The notes below the pieces were generated by a model, which worked only from the letters and a program-made list of their open reading frames with translations, had not been told where the DNA came from and made no database searches. A DNA stretch of 64,000 bases. It comes from Gari tellinella. Its lineage: Eukaryota > Mollusca > Bivalvia > Cardiida > Psammobiidae. The stretch is from NCBI GenBank assembly GCA_922989275.2, contig OV277866.1:53311246-53375245 (forward strand), given 5' to 3'. Below are positions 13,301 to 25,300 of the stretch, in pieces; position 1 is the first letter of the stretch, and each line of letters begins with the position of its first letter. Both the position numbers and the translations under genes were made by a program.

Positions 13301-16300
13301 CTGAGTGTATGATGCTCAGTGCCTTCTTTGCCTATGGTCCGGCAATTCAGGCGAGCACGGGCGATGTGTATGACCTACAAGCGCCCAGTCACGGTTTGGA
13401 GGTTTCACTTTTCGGACTCAGCTAAGCTACACTAACAGAACTATATATATTTCTGACTTTCACCTTGGTACTCTGCACTACTTCAAAGTACAAGTATACT
13501 GTCTAAACCAACCGCCTAAAATCTAGAGCTATATTTCTGTGTGCCTCCTTTGACCGCAAAGCAACAACTGACCGAATTTTTGTTTATTTGTTTGTAAAAA
13601 TCCTTTTCTGCAATATATGGGCTAATTGGACATCCAAAAGAGAGGGCAGCGGATACAGAAATCTGGGCGCGATGTCTTACTCTTACTTTCGACAGGGTTC
13701 TCTGGTTTTTTATATGCCTAATGTAAAGTCTCATCCGAAGGACCTGGTCCAGCGGGGGATCAAACTCACGACCCTTGGTATCGTAGTCGAGTGTGCTACT
13801 ACTGGACCACGTCTGCCGCGGTGTTTGTGCGTGTATCAGTCTTTTATTATGTTCGGTTAGGGATAAAGTACGACTTTACATTGTTGTCGGCTACCGTAAG
13901 GACTTATTAAATTCAAGAGTAAATATCACTGTCAGCATCATCCTAATTTTGCGGTAGTTAAACTATTGAAAAGGAACTTAGAATGTATATATATTGTCAA
14001 AAAAATGAACCTAAGAATTCTTAAGCTAGCTGAGGTATGACCATTCTTTTAATGCTCTTATATAAATGATGAACACACACCAGACAGACGACACAAAGAG
14101 AACGTAGACTCGACCGTCGCATCAATAATGGTGGTCCTCCTTTTGCATATTTTGCAGAAAAGCTTCACCAATTTTGAGCGACTTTGAAGAAGTTTGAAAA
14201 TTGAAGCAGACGAAAACTTTAGCAGACAACAATTTCTTTCATCAGTAAGGGGTTAATCTGATTCTTAACCTCTCGCAAAATGGGGATTGAAACTTTAATA
14301 ATTTTGAGATACTGACAAAAATGAGATGTTCAGTAATGGCTGCCTAAATATGTCTATAAAGCACACATTGTTGGTGTGATCTTTACTAAAATGGCTTAAT
14401 CCGATTCTTTACCCCTCAAAACATGGAGATAGACACCAACATTAGTTTGCTACCATGCACGGGCACTGAGATAATAATGAAAACGAGATTTTCAGTAATG
14501 GCTGCCTCAATATGCCCATTCAGCACAAAATATTAGTGTGATATTTACTAAAATGGCTTAATCCGATTCTTTACCCCTCAAAACATGGAGATAGACACCA
14601 ACATTAGTTTGCTACCATGCACGGGCACTGAGATAATAACGAAAACGAGATTTTCAGTAATGGCTGCCTTATTATGCCTATTCAGCACAAAATATCGCAG
14701 TGATCGTTACTAAAATGGCTTTATCTGATTCTTTACCCCTCAAAACATTGGGATAGACACCACAATTATGTTGATACCATGCATAGTTTCTGAGATATTG
14801 ACGAAAACAATATTTTCAGTAATGGCGGCCTTAATTTGCATATTGTGCGGATTGCCCAAAGGTGCCAGAGTGGCATCATTCAGATTCTTAAAGAGCACAC
14901 CTCAGAGGTATAGAAACAGCAAAAAAACTTTGTACGGACGGCAAAACACGCTTATCGAAAAATCAGGGGGTTGGCAACCGGACTAATATTGCAATAATCC
15001 AATATATAAACATGGAAGAATCAACTGGGTGCAAATTGGTTAAAAAGAGTGGCAACCAGGTGGTGAATTAATCAAAACATCAAAAATATGGGTTTATTGT
15101 GCAAAGGTCATTATACGAGGGCGGTTAAAAAATTACACTTGATCGATAACTTCAATATAATAAGAGCAAAATGCAAGTGTGATATATCATTCTAAAGCAA
15201 TTATTTGTCTACACGCTGGTTTAATGCACGATAAGATTACATAAGTAGACAAGTTACAACATGAACCTAAATGACCCTTAAAATTCTTGCAGTATTTGTG
15301 AACTTTGAATTGTATTATACATGGGGCTATTTTGTGTTTCCAGTCTATACGGGATGAACATCCCAATTGCGAAAATCTGGTTCCTGCTTTCGAATGGGCC
15401 GAGGCGCAGAGACTAGAGAACGACCGCAAACAGATTGAGGCCCGGCTTAAACGATTTGACACATTTGCAGGTAAGATTCGTTTTATTTCTCTAAAATAAT
15501 GTTTATTGCACCAGTATTTTTCTTTGTTTTTGACAAACAAACAATAAACCAATTCAACAAAACTGGTTCATGTTAAAAGGCTAGATCTACAATTACTAAA
15601 CATGTTTTCGACTGGCAGGTTACGACAAATTACATGCACTGTATATCCGCATTTAAATCAGCAATACAAACCCCTTAAACTTAAAGCAGGTTGAATGTAA
15701 AGCAAACTGGTGAGCGTCTATCAATTTTTGAGTCTCTTCCAGCGTTCATGATTAGAATGGGTTGGCATAGCAAGTTTTTATAAGACTTTCATAAATTTTA
15801 TAAGTTTGATAAAAAAAAAATTTCAATATTCCAAATAGGGAATTAAATTAACCCTTTACCTGATAGTATTGTTTCTAGTATTGAAGATATGTGACTACTT
15901 AAAGCAGGTTGAAAGTAAAGCAGAATGCGCCCTAAGGCGCATTCTGCTTTACTTTCAGCCTGCTTTAAGCTATTAACTGCTAGAATAAGGAAAGTATTAA
16001 ATATGACACATATTCATTACGGTATAATTTGGAACTATTTTCTTCAGCGGATGAATAAAATGAATGTGCTAAAAGTCGCTTCTATAAGGGAAAGGGTTAA
16101 TATAATCTGCTCTTTTCTAATATTTCGACCTCTAAGAGCCTTTTTCAAAGAAAATCACGTCAAAACACGCGTCACATTTGTTACATGCATTCACGTGTTT
16201 TGACGTGATTTTCTTTGAAAAAGGCCCTTAGAGGTCGAAATATTAGAAAAGAGCAGTTTTGATAAAATAGTTTAGTTGTTTTCTTTGAAAATTTGTTTTA

Positions 16301-19300
16301 AACCATTTCTGCATAGAAACTTTCCTAAAGGTATCTTAAACCCCTATTTATTTGAAATGTGTCTAACAGAGTATTTCCACGTGCTTGAGGAAGATCCTAT
16401 AGAATATTGAGACTTAAGATTGTTTTATTTCTATCTAAAACAACAGAAACCTTTCGGAATATATTAGCGTCCAACAACGTTTGCTAACTCTCAATGTAGG
16501 GTATAATTAGGAGTGAGTGGGTTTAAACATAAACGTTTGTTTGCCAAAGTCTGTGTGTATTATATCGATTTCAAACCATTGTTTGGCCTTCGTGCTGCCA
16601 TTAATTATGAATCTTTCAACGAGTTTTAACTAAACAAATACGGTTATGAAAATTACAACATTTTAAGCAAACATGTGTTTTGGTGATTTGCTTGCTGGGT
16701 AATTTATATTTTTATCTGCAACAATTTTCATCTACTAATGTTCTAAATATAGAGTTTTCAAAAAAGTTCGTTTCAAAACTGGATCAGAGTGTACAACAGT
16801 AAACGCGGCGTCTCATCTGGATTCAAAGTGTTTGCAATGATAATCATGTGAAGCATATCCGTTGCTAGCATATAAAGAGTTTAAATAATATTGATAACGT
16901 TTTGCAAATAGTTTGAATCTATACCAGGCCCAACATGTTTGTCTGTTCTGTATTGGTACAAAATCCTGACACTCAAATTCAATTTCTGAAACATCAAGGT
17001 CGAAAATAGTACATTTAACTAAGAAAGCAAAGCTGACAAAATAACAATTAAAATAGCGTAGCACGCAAAAACATTGGTTGTCCTGACCGTGCTTATCGAT
17101 CTATAATGTCAGGTCTCTCGAAGCTGGTTGTTTTATTTATATATTGACCCAGGGCTCCAGATAAGAGGTAGTTATTTCAACAAATCAAACATTTTCTCAC
17201 TTATACAGCACCAAATCCTATGGTGTTACTACTCATTAGAATCGTCTCTTCGAGACGATTCTAATGAGTAGTGACACCATAGGGTTTAATTCTGAAATAA
17301 AGATTTTAGTTTTTGAAAAACTACCCTTATCTGGTGTTCTGTTGACCTACATAAGTGGAGAAGAATGGTTTCCAATAAATATAACACATAACATAAATTG
17401 TGCTTACCATTATAATAAATCTACTGGTTGCTTGTAAATTGTGTCTAATCGGGTATGCATTTAATAAATGTTAAATGAAACAAGTTGAGCATGCTATAAA
17501 TCCTGTATGCCACGTAGAGAACGTTTTTTCCCAGTAAACTAATGACAATAGCAGCGTAAAGGTATGTTGAAAAAAGTTTCTTTAACCGCCCACTGTCAGT
17601 GGCGCCAAAAGGTGGCTTATCAATCAGTTTAGATCCTGATCAGACGCCGCGAACCGCGGCATCTGACCAGGATCCAAACTGTTTGGCACCCTTTCCGAAA
17701 TTTCGTCAATCAAGCTGGTTTAAATCTAATTTTGAAACGATATCGCTGACAACAATATTGGTCGTTATCGGAGGAGACGACAATATTATGTAAAAGTATG
17801 GCGGTGAATGGTTAAAAATCTCACGATAAAATTGACCATGAAAGGAGTCAAGATCAACGATTTGACTTCAGTATGAGTGTCAGTGTAGAGCCTGGTCACA
17901 CGCTGAGTGACTCGGTGGCTGATCTTACTCCAAAAGATTTGCAATGGGCAATGGGCAATATTTGCGTCGAAATGCTTTTTATAGGAAATTCTTTATTTCA
18001 ATGATAACAATCATAATTTTATTTGTGCACATACTTGTCAATACATATGATAAAGAATATACATAGTGTTGAAGTTATCAAAGACTCGACTCACATTTTG
18101 TGATAAGCAAACATGACATCATTTTATTTAATCGATATGACATTCTGAAAAAAATAGATCTTGAATTTTCATTTAGGCGTAAAACATTAAAACAAGCATT
18201 TATATTAAGAAGAAAACAAGTCACATTATATTATGTTAAGTAAACAGTGACAAGTTCCTGACAACTGGAAAAGAACAACAAAGCTTGGGGTTGGAAATAT
18301 CGGCTATCTATGTAGGTTTTACAATGTATTTATCAACATGTGTGTGTTACATGCCCATGCTCTTGTATAATTTAAGTATAATTGACACAGTCTGGACATA
18401 CTAACAAAAGTATTTATGAAATGATTATGACCAGGCATATAGATAGATAATCTGTTTTTAAACACTGTCATTTTACCCTTTCACTGTCAAAATTATGTGA
18501 GAATTCTACCTCTTGACCGCATATCGTCTGTTTCAATATTAATGTCTGCAATGTCGTTTCAAAGTTAGATTTGAGGCATTATAACTGACTTGAAATTTCA
18601 AAACGAGTGTCAAACAGTTTGCATCCTGATCATAAGCCGCGTTATGCGGCGTCTTATCAGGATTCAAACTGTTTGCAAAGGTGCATTTGGCGTCATTGAG
18701 AGTGGAAGTATTAACCATTTCCCTCATAGCAGCGCCTTTTAGCGAATAAGATTTATTGCTACGCTAAAGAAAAAATGCCCAATTTAATCAGTCATGAATA
18801 TATTTTATAGCGAATATTTATATATTCTAGCACAGGATAGCTTTAAAGTAGGCTGAAAGTAAAACAGAATGCGCCTGCGGGCGCATTCTGTTTTACTTTC
18901 AACCTGCTTTAAGTAGTCCCCTATCTTCAATACGGTAAATGGGCTATTAGGTAAAGGGTTTAGCCGATATATTCACGAATATTGTTTTACACAGGAATTA
19001 TGATTGACGACCGCAAGGACTATAAAAAGAAGCTGGCAGAGAGTAAGGAGACGGCCACTGAAGACTTCCTAGACACCATGGAAGATCTCATTACCCACCT
19101 TCTCGTCAAGCAGCGAGATTTCATTGCGGGATTTGACGAGTTCCACGAGAAGAACCTTAAGCACATCGAGGAGCAGATAAAGCGATGCAAGAAGGTTCAG
19201 GCAGAAACAAGCGAATCATTAAAACAACTCGCCGTAAGTTTGTCTGTGTTGTTGTTTATATTTTTGTTTCTAAGAATTTTTTACGTAACCTGAAGCCATC

Positions 19301-22300
19301 TATTGCTGCATGTTCCAATGCCTTGCGAACCTGGTCACCATCGGTTCATTTTCGTTTGGACGTCAACCACTGTCTGTGTTGTTCATGCCCAGTGGTTATA
19401 AATCATTTGAGTTAAGTCTGATATCGTTCTCAATTAAAGCTCAAATCTGACCAATCAAATGCTTGAGAACGATCTCAGACTAAACTCAAAGCCATTTTAG
19501 ATGCAATATAACCAATTAAATGGTTGAGAATGATCTCAGACGTAACTCAAATGAATGATAGCTGAAATATGACCAATCAAAAAATGCTGAAGAATGATCT
19601 CAGACTCAACTCAAATGCTATATAACCTTGGACCCATGTTGTTTGTACAGTAACATTCGTGCGACACAACCGTCCAAACAAATAGTCTTGGACATCCTTT
19701 ATGACAGGGTGTAAGTTATACAGATTATTATTATTATTATACCAGATTTATATAGCGCTCTTTTCACACAGGGGTTGTGCGTTCAAAAGCGCTTTACATC
19801 AAATAACATAAATGTACCTACAAATCGAGAAAAGACAAAATAACTACAATTAGATCTGAAATAAAAACATGAATAAACATATAAGAGACAGTCCCCAAAA
19901 CGGCGATCACATTACCCCCATCAATCAGCAATGTACCGACCGGCTAAAGATTGCCGACTGATATAAATAATGGTAGAGCGCCTAATGCAGGCCATCGACA
20001 AAACACAAATAACTATAATTAGATCTAAAATAAACATGAATAAACATACAAAAGACAGCCCCCAAAACGGCAACCACATTACCCCCATCAATCAGCAATG
20101 AACCGGCCGGCTAAAGATTGCCGACCAATAGAAATAATAGCAGAGCGCCCAATGCAAGCCGCCTAATGTAACATAACTAGGAAAAATAGCATGCGACCAT
20201 AACTAAAAACTCTAAAGAAGATCAATGACATGATTAAAAATGGTGAGAGCTGTCCAAGAATTATACCACATACCCCGTCAGCTGGTTTCAAAAGAGATCA
20301 GAGCCATATCCCTACCATCAAAGATCCACCATACAGGCATTGGTCGACGGTACAACCCCAGAACTAAAAATTAGACCCATAACATATACAGAATGAACAC
20401 AGCCCTGGGGTAGCAGTCATCTACCCTCTCCACCCCACACCCGCGGGAACTACATGTTCCATGGCTGAAATTACACCCTTACCTCACAAAACATCAAGAT
20501 AAGAAGCTGTCCCTGAATTATACCGCAAACCCCAAGCCAGTTGGTTTCAAAGAGATCAGGGGCAATCCCTACCATCAAGATCCACCAAACAGGCACGGAC
20601 AAACGGTACAACTCCAGAACTCCCATTAAGACCCACAATATCCACAGCAAGAACATAGCCTATCCTAAGATAGCAGTCATCCATTTCTCTTAATACAGGA
20701 CACAATTAATACAGAAAACGACTTGTATATCTCTTACTACATTGTTTTGATAACCGTTTTACGAAAGACAAAGGTACAGAAAGATCTCATTAAAGGGATT
20801 TCTGTATTACTGTTGTCCTGTATTAGGTAGCTCTCTGTCTGTAGAGAAATCCATGCCATAATTGATAGCCAAAACCAATTTGACCGTAAAGAAAACTCAT
20901 CTGTTAAAGGATACCAAACCTTTGGATAATAGTGATCTGGTTATTTTATTGTTATTTTAATGTAGATTACGGTTTTGTTTATTTTGTCTTATTTTGTTAA
21001 TATGTGTGCATTATATGTTTTTATGTCTCTCTGTTTTAGAACTAGGTTTAGTACTTCCATATTATATGGTGTTGTTCTGCCATAACTGTTATATATTGTA
21101 TTGCTCTGTTCTTTACTGTCTTATACTGCATTTTTCTGTGCTTTACTGTTTTGTATTGTACTACTTTGTGTTCCACTGTTTTGTGTTGTATTGCTATGTG
21201 CTTTACAGTTTATATTGTACAAGTAACATGTATTGCTCTATGCTCTGCTGTTTCATATTAGTTATACAGTTTCTTCACAGTGTACATGAGGATTTCTTCC
21301 CGGCTGAGGTAAATCATGTTGCCCGAGCCGTTAGGCGAGGGTTACATCCTTTTACCAGCCGGGAAGAAATCCTCATGTACACTGTGAAGAAACTGTATAA
21401 CGAATTTATTATACTGCAAAGTTTTCACTGTTCAAACGAAATATTTCGGAATTTGTCGTGTACAGCGCTTATAATAAACCATAACAAAATCGCGCCAAAG
21501 CAGATAACGTTGAGCGTAAACTTATGACGTCAAATGTTTGTTATTCATAAGAAAAATGGGCATATTCGGCGTCAAACTTTCCCAGAAATAATGCGACTGT
21601 TGAAAGATCCAAAATGCGAATGGTTCTTAGCCGAAATGGAATTAAAACGGAGGATGCACAATTGAATGCACTCAATCCTGTCGAGCAATCGGCCATCTTA
21701 TTTTCTGCAAAGCAAGACTCATGGACCTGTCAGCCAATGAAAACAGCTGCATTTCCATGTACCCTGTCAGCTCACAGGGTACATGGGATTATGTCCAGGG
21801 CTCGTTGACCAATGAAACGTAAGGAATTTACTTTGCAGTATAATAAATTATATTGCATTGTTCTTGACTGTGTTGTATTGTTTTGCTCTGTGACTTACTG
21901 CTTCATATTGTATTGTTCTGCGCTGTACTGTTTGTATTGTATTTCTTTGCACTTTACTGTTACATACTGCTTTTTGGCTTTTCAGTTTTATATGACCCGT
22001 GTCATGACATGACATGCCTTATTGCATTGCAACATTGTATAGACCAAACACCGATGTAATCCAAGTTTCTTTATATGAGTTTGGTCTATACTGCCAAATA
22101 CCATTATATATTAAATTATACAGCTACATAAAATGCTCTAGATGCACGTGGGTGTCAAACAGTGTAGATCAATACAAGCTGCCGCGTCTTTGACAAGACG
22201 GCTGGTCCTGATCTACACTGTTTGTATTGCTATTGCAATAAATCAGGGTTTCACATGACATGGCTCATACATATTTATTGCTATGTACACAGTTGTTTTA

Positions 22301-25300
22301 TATTGCATTGTTCAGCGTCAACTAAAAATCGTGAATTGTACTCTGCATTGCTTTACTGGCCATGAAAGCAATTTTGTACATTTTTCTGTCATGCTCTGTG
22401 GTAAAACACAATGGTTTTCAACCAAATAAGCCATTTTAATCGGAGCCATTGTTTTCTCTAGATGATAATTGATTGCAATTCTTGAAACAATCGATCTTCT
22501 GTCTTTTCCGAGGTCATAAGTGTTCGCTTTCTGAGACAAAACCATTTTCAAAATACAGTAAAACTTCTCTTTTACAACAACTAAATTACATTAAATAGTT
22601 AATGTTTAAGAAGACTACTTAAAGCAATGTGACAGTAAAACAGAACGCTCCTTTTAGGAGCGTTCTGTTTTACTTTCACCTTGCTTTTAGGCTGTTACCT
22701 GTCTTTCTTACAATCAATAAGCCTTCTTTTAAGTGGTTGTAATAGAGGTTTTACTGTATTGTTTGTTTTGAACCGCTGTTTCCCATAGGTACAAGTCGAT
22801 ATTCCATTAAATGGCTACAGTCGAAGTGTTGTGAAATGGCCTCTCAAATATAAGATAGCACACTCTTTTCAACAGGTCGTAGAAAAGATTAAGATAACAC
22901 AATCTTTTCCATGGGTCGAAGAAAAAATGGTAGCTTAATGGATGAAACTCTTCCTACAGCTCCCGCATGGAATATCTGCTTAATTTTTGTTCTGCAATAT
23001 GCATGTATTTGTCTTTTAAAAACGCCATGTTTTTTCAAAGAGTGATTGATTAATACACGTCTGGCCGTACTTAAATATATTTAACCTTTCAGCACCATAA
23101 TGGTCGTGAGATGTTTACCCATTCACCGCCATATTTTCGTCTGCTTCAATATTGTTGTCTGCAAGATCATTTCAAAGTTAGATTTACGGTAGGATGACTT
23201 AAGAAATATCGGTACGAGTGTCAAGCAGTTTGGATAATGATCAGACGCCGCGTCACGCGGCGTCTGATCTGAATCATAACTGTTTGCACTGAGTTATGTT
23301 ACTTTGGCGAAGAAAGAGTTAAAAAGGACTTGAACCTAAAGGCCAACCCTTAGAATAGAGAAAACATTGAACACTCAGCAATATCCACATTGGTTTGCTC
23401 TTATGTCTCCAATACCAATGGGATCTAGTGTTGATTTTGAAAAAAGCGTATTTGCTAATATAAGATATTTTACCTAACTATGTGCAGATTGAATGGTGTA
23501 CATGTATTCGTTTTGCATTGCAAGTATATCGCTTACTTAATCCCTTGGTGTCAATAACTATCGTCTGCTTTAACCCTATTGGCGCCAAAATATCGTCTGC
23601 ATTGGTAGTGTCGTCTGCAATAGTTTTAAAGCCAACTTTAGGGCTGTTTTGACTGAAGAAATGTCGATTCGGGTGTCAAACGGTATGCAAAGTCGCCTTT
23701 TGGCGCCATTGGCAGTGAATGAGTTAAATTCTTCAAATTAGATACTATACATGTGTATATATATTTTTCAAATAACTAGTGTACTCGGGGTAAGGCAGTG
23801 AAGGGGTGAACTCTCAAAAGGTTTACTCTTTGAACGCTCTAGGTAATTGTTCAAATGTATCTTTTGGCGTCGACTACTTTTCTGAAAACAGAATTGTCTT
23901 AAAAAATTCAAAACAGGAAATACTCTGTATATCATCTGGAGCCAAACTTTTAGCAAATATAGTCACGTGTCGACTCTAGCATGCAAAGACTTATCCCCTT
24001 CGCTGCCTAACCACGTTTACACATGTTATTTGCAAACAGTTTGGATCCTGATCAGACGCCGCGTAAGGCGGCGTCTGCTCACGATCCAAACTGTTTTACA
24101 CTAAGTTATATATTTCAGTAAAAAAACGAAATTTTTAATTTGAGAAAGAAAATTAGACGACACTGGTTTAAAGCTAATGACGTCATGACAGTGATAAACA
24201 GCCATGTTATTAAGTTCATATTATACGACCTGTTGATATATGTCAGCGACTGCCATGGTCTACTGAAGGTCACATCTAAGATCTATATAGGTCAATTCTC
24301 TTGGGGTTCCTGTGTCCGTTACCGTATCAAGTGTGGGAACTGATACAGGTCAAAAACGGCATTGTTTTCAAGTTCAAATGGAACAAAAAGCAGTGAAATA
24401 TATAATAGTGTAGAAAATGACAGTTTTCTGTTGACGATCTTAGTTTCAAATAGTTCATAAGCATGGGCACAGGCGCTGAATAACCCCACCGTGTATCACA
24501 ACTCTCTATACCGTGCACTATAAAGGCCAACAGAACTTATTGAGCGGGCCGATTGCTTATGAAGCGTTTGATTTGAGTCTGAGAACGAACTCAGACTCAA
24601 CTCAAACGCTTTATAGCATAGACCCAGACTTCTTTGTAATAATCCAGTTTCCCATCTCTGACCCACAGATTATAAAGAGTTTGAATTGAGTCTGATATCA
24701 AATGATTGAGAGCTATCTCGGACGCAATCAAAACTGTTTATAACATTGGACCCTGGGGTTCTCAATATGACCTCGATGTTCATGTGGCGTTCACTCTTCT
24801 TATGCTGCTTTTTGTTTCATGGAACAATCCTCTTTTGAAAACAAAGGCCAGTTTTTGTTGAGTTTTCGGTCTGTTTTTAGAAAATGTTCCACCAAAATCA
24901 TTATTAAACAAACAGTGTAAACCTTGAGAATGTGGATACTTAACCTTCCCCCCATAGACTGTGTCTATGATGATAGGTTATCACTTAAATCAAGTTAAAA
25001 GTAAAACAGAATGCGTCTTGTGTATCGTGCTTTACATTCAGCTGTTTAAAGCTCCAACTGCTAGGATATAGAAATTATTAGTAATAGTACATATTTATGA
25101 CTGTATATAGTACAACTATTTACTATAGTGGATGAATAACATGAAGGCGCATTTATTGAATACTGGCTTAACGAGCTCTCTGATGACAAGTATTCATAGA
25201 AAAAGTTCAACGACAGCAACAAAACAACTAATCAACCATTACAGTGGAACAAATGATACATCCATAACGAAATACCCGTTAGTAATAATGCTACAGTGCT

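Larger units (their letters stand above)
10375..14985. mobile_element. 4.6-kb foldback element with satellite-like arms
   Basis: The outer ends are TAGTCCGGTGGCAG on the left and its near complement (TTGGCAACCGGACTA) on the right. Each arm starts with an unrepeated ~160-base tip (GCGTGTTTTGCCGTCCGTAC and its complement). It then runs inward as tandem ~165-base units, 10500-11280 on the left and 14280-14870 on the right, in opposite orientation. The unit core contains GCCATTACTGAAAAT, GTTTTCGTCAATATC and GGGGTAAA. The middle holds SINE-like sequence and a decayed reading frame. A solo arm lies at 41768-42181. It resembles foldback transposons whose arms are repeat arrays. The superfamily is unknown. 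Confidence 0.75.

Noticed and set aside
11540..13830. tRNA genes
   Set aside because: The B-box-bearing stretches do not fold into full cloverleaves and one is continuous with a SINE core; I call them SINE heads.
20994..21527. 177-codon + frame rich in Phe, Cys, Leu and Tyr that looks like a membrane protein
   Set aside because: It is a translation of a degenerate 25-bp minisatellite and the following hairpin, with no splice or codon signal.
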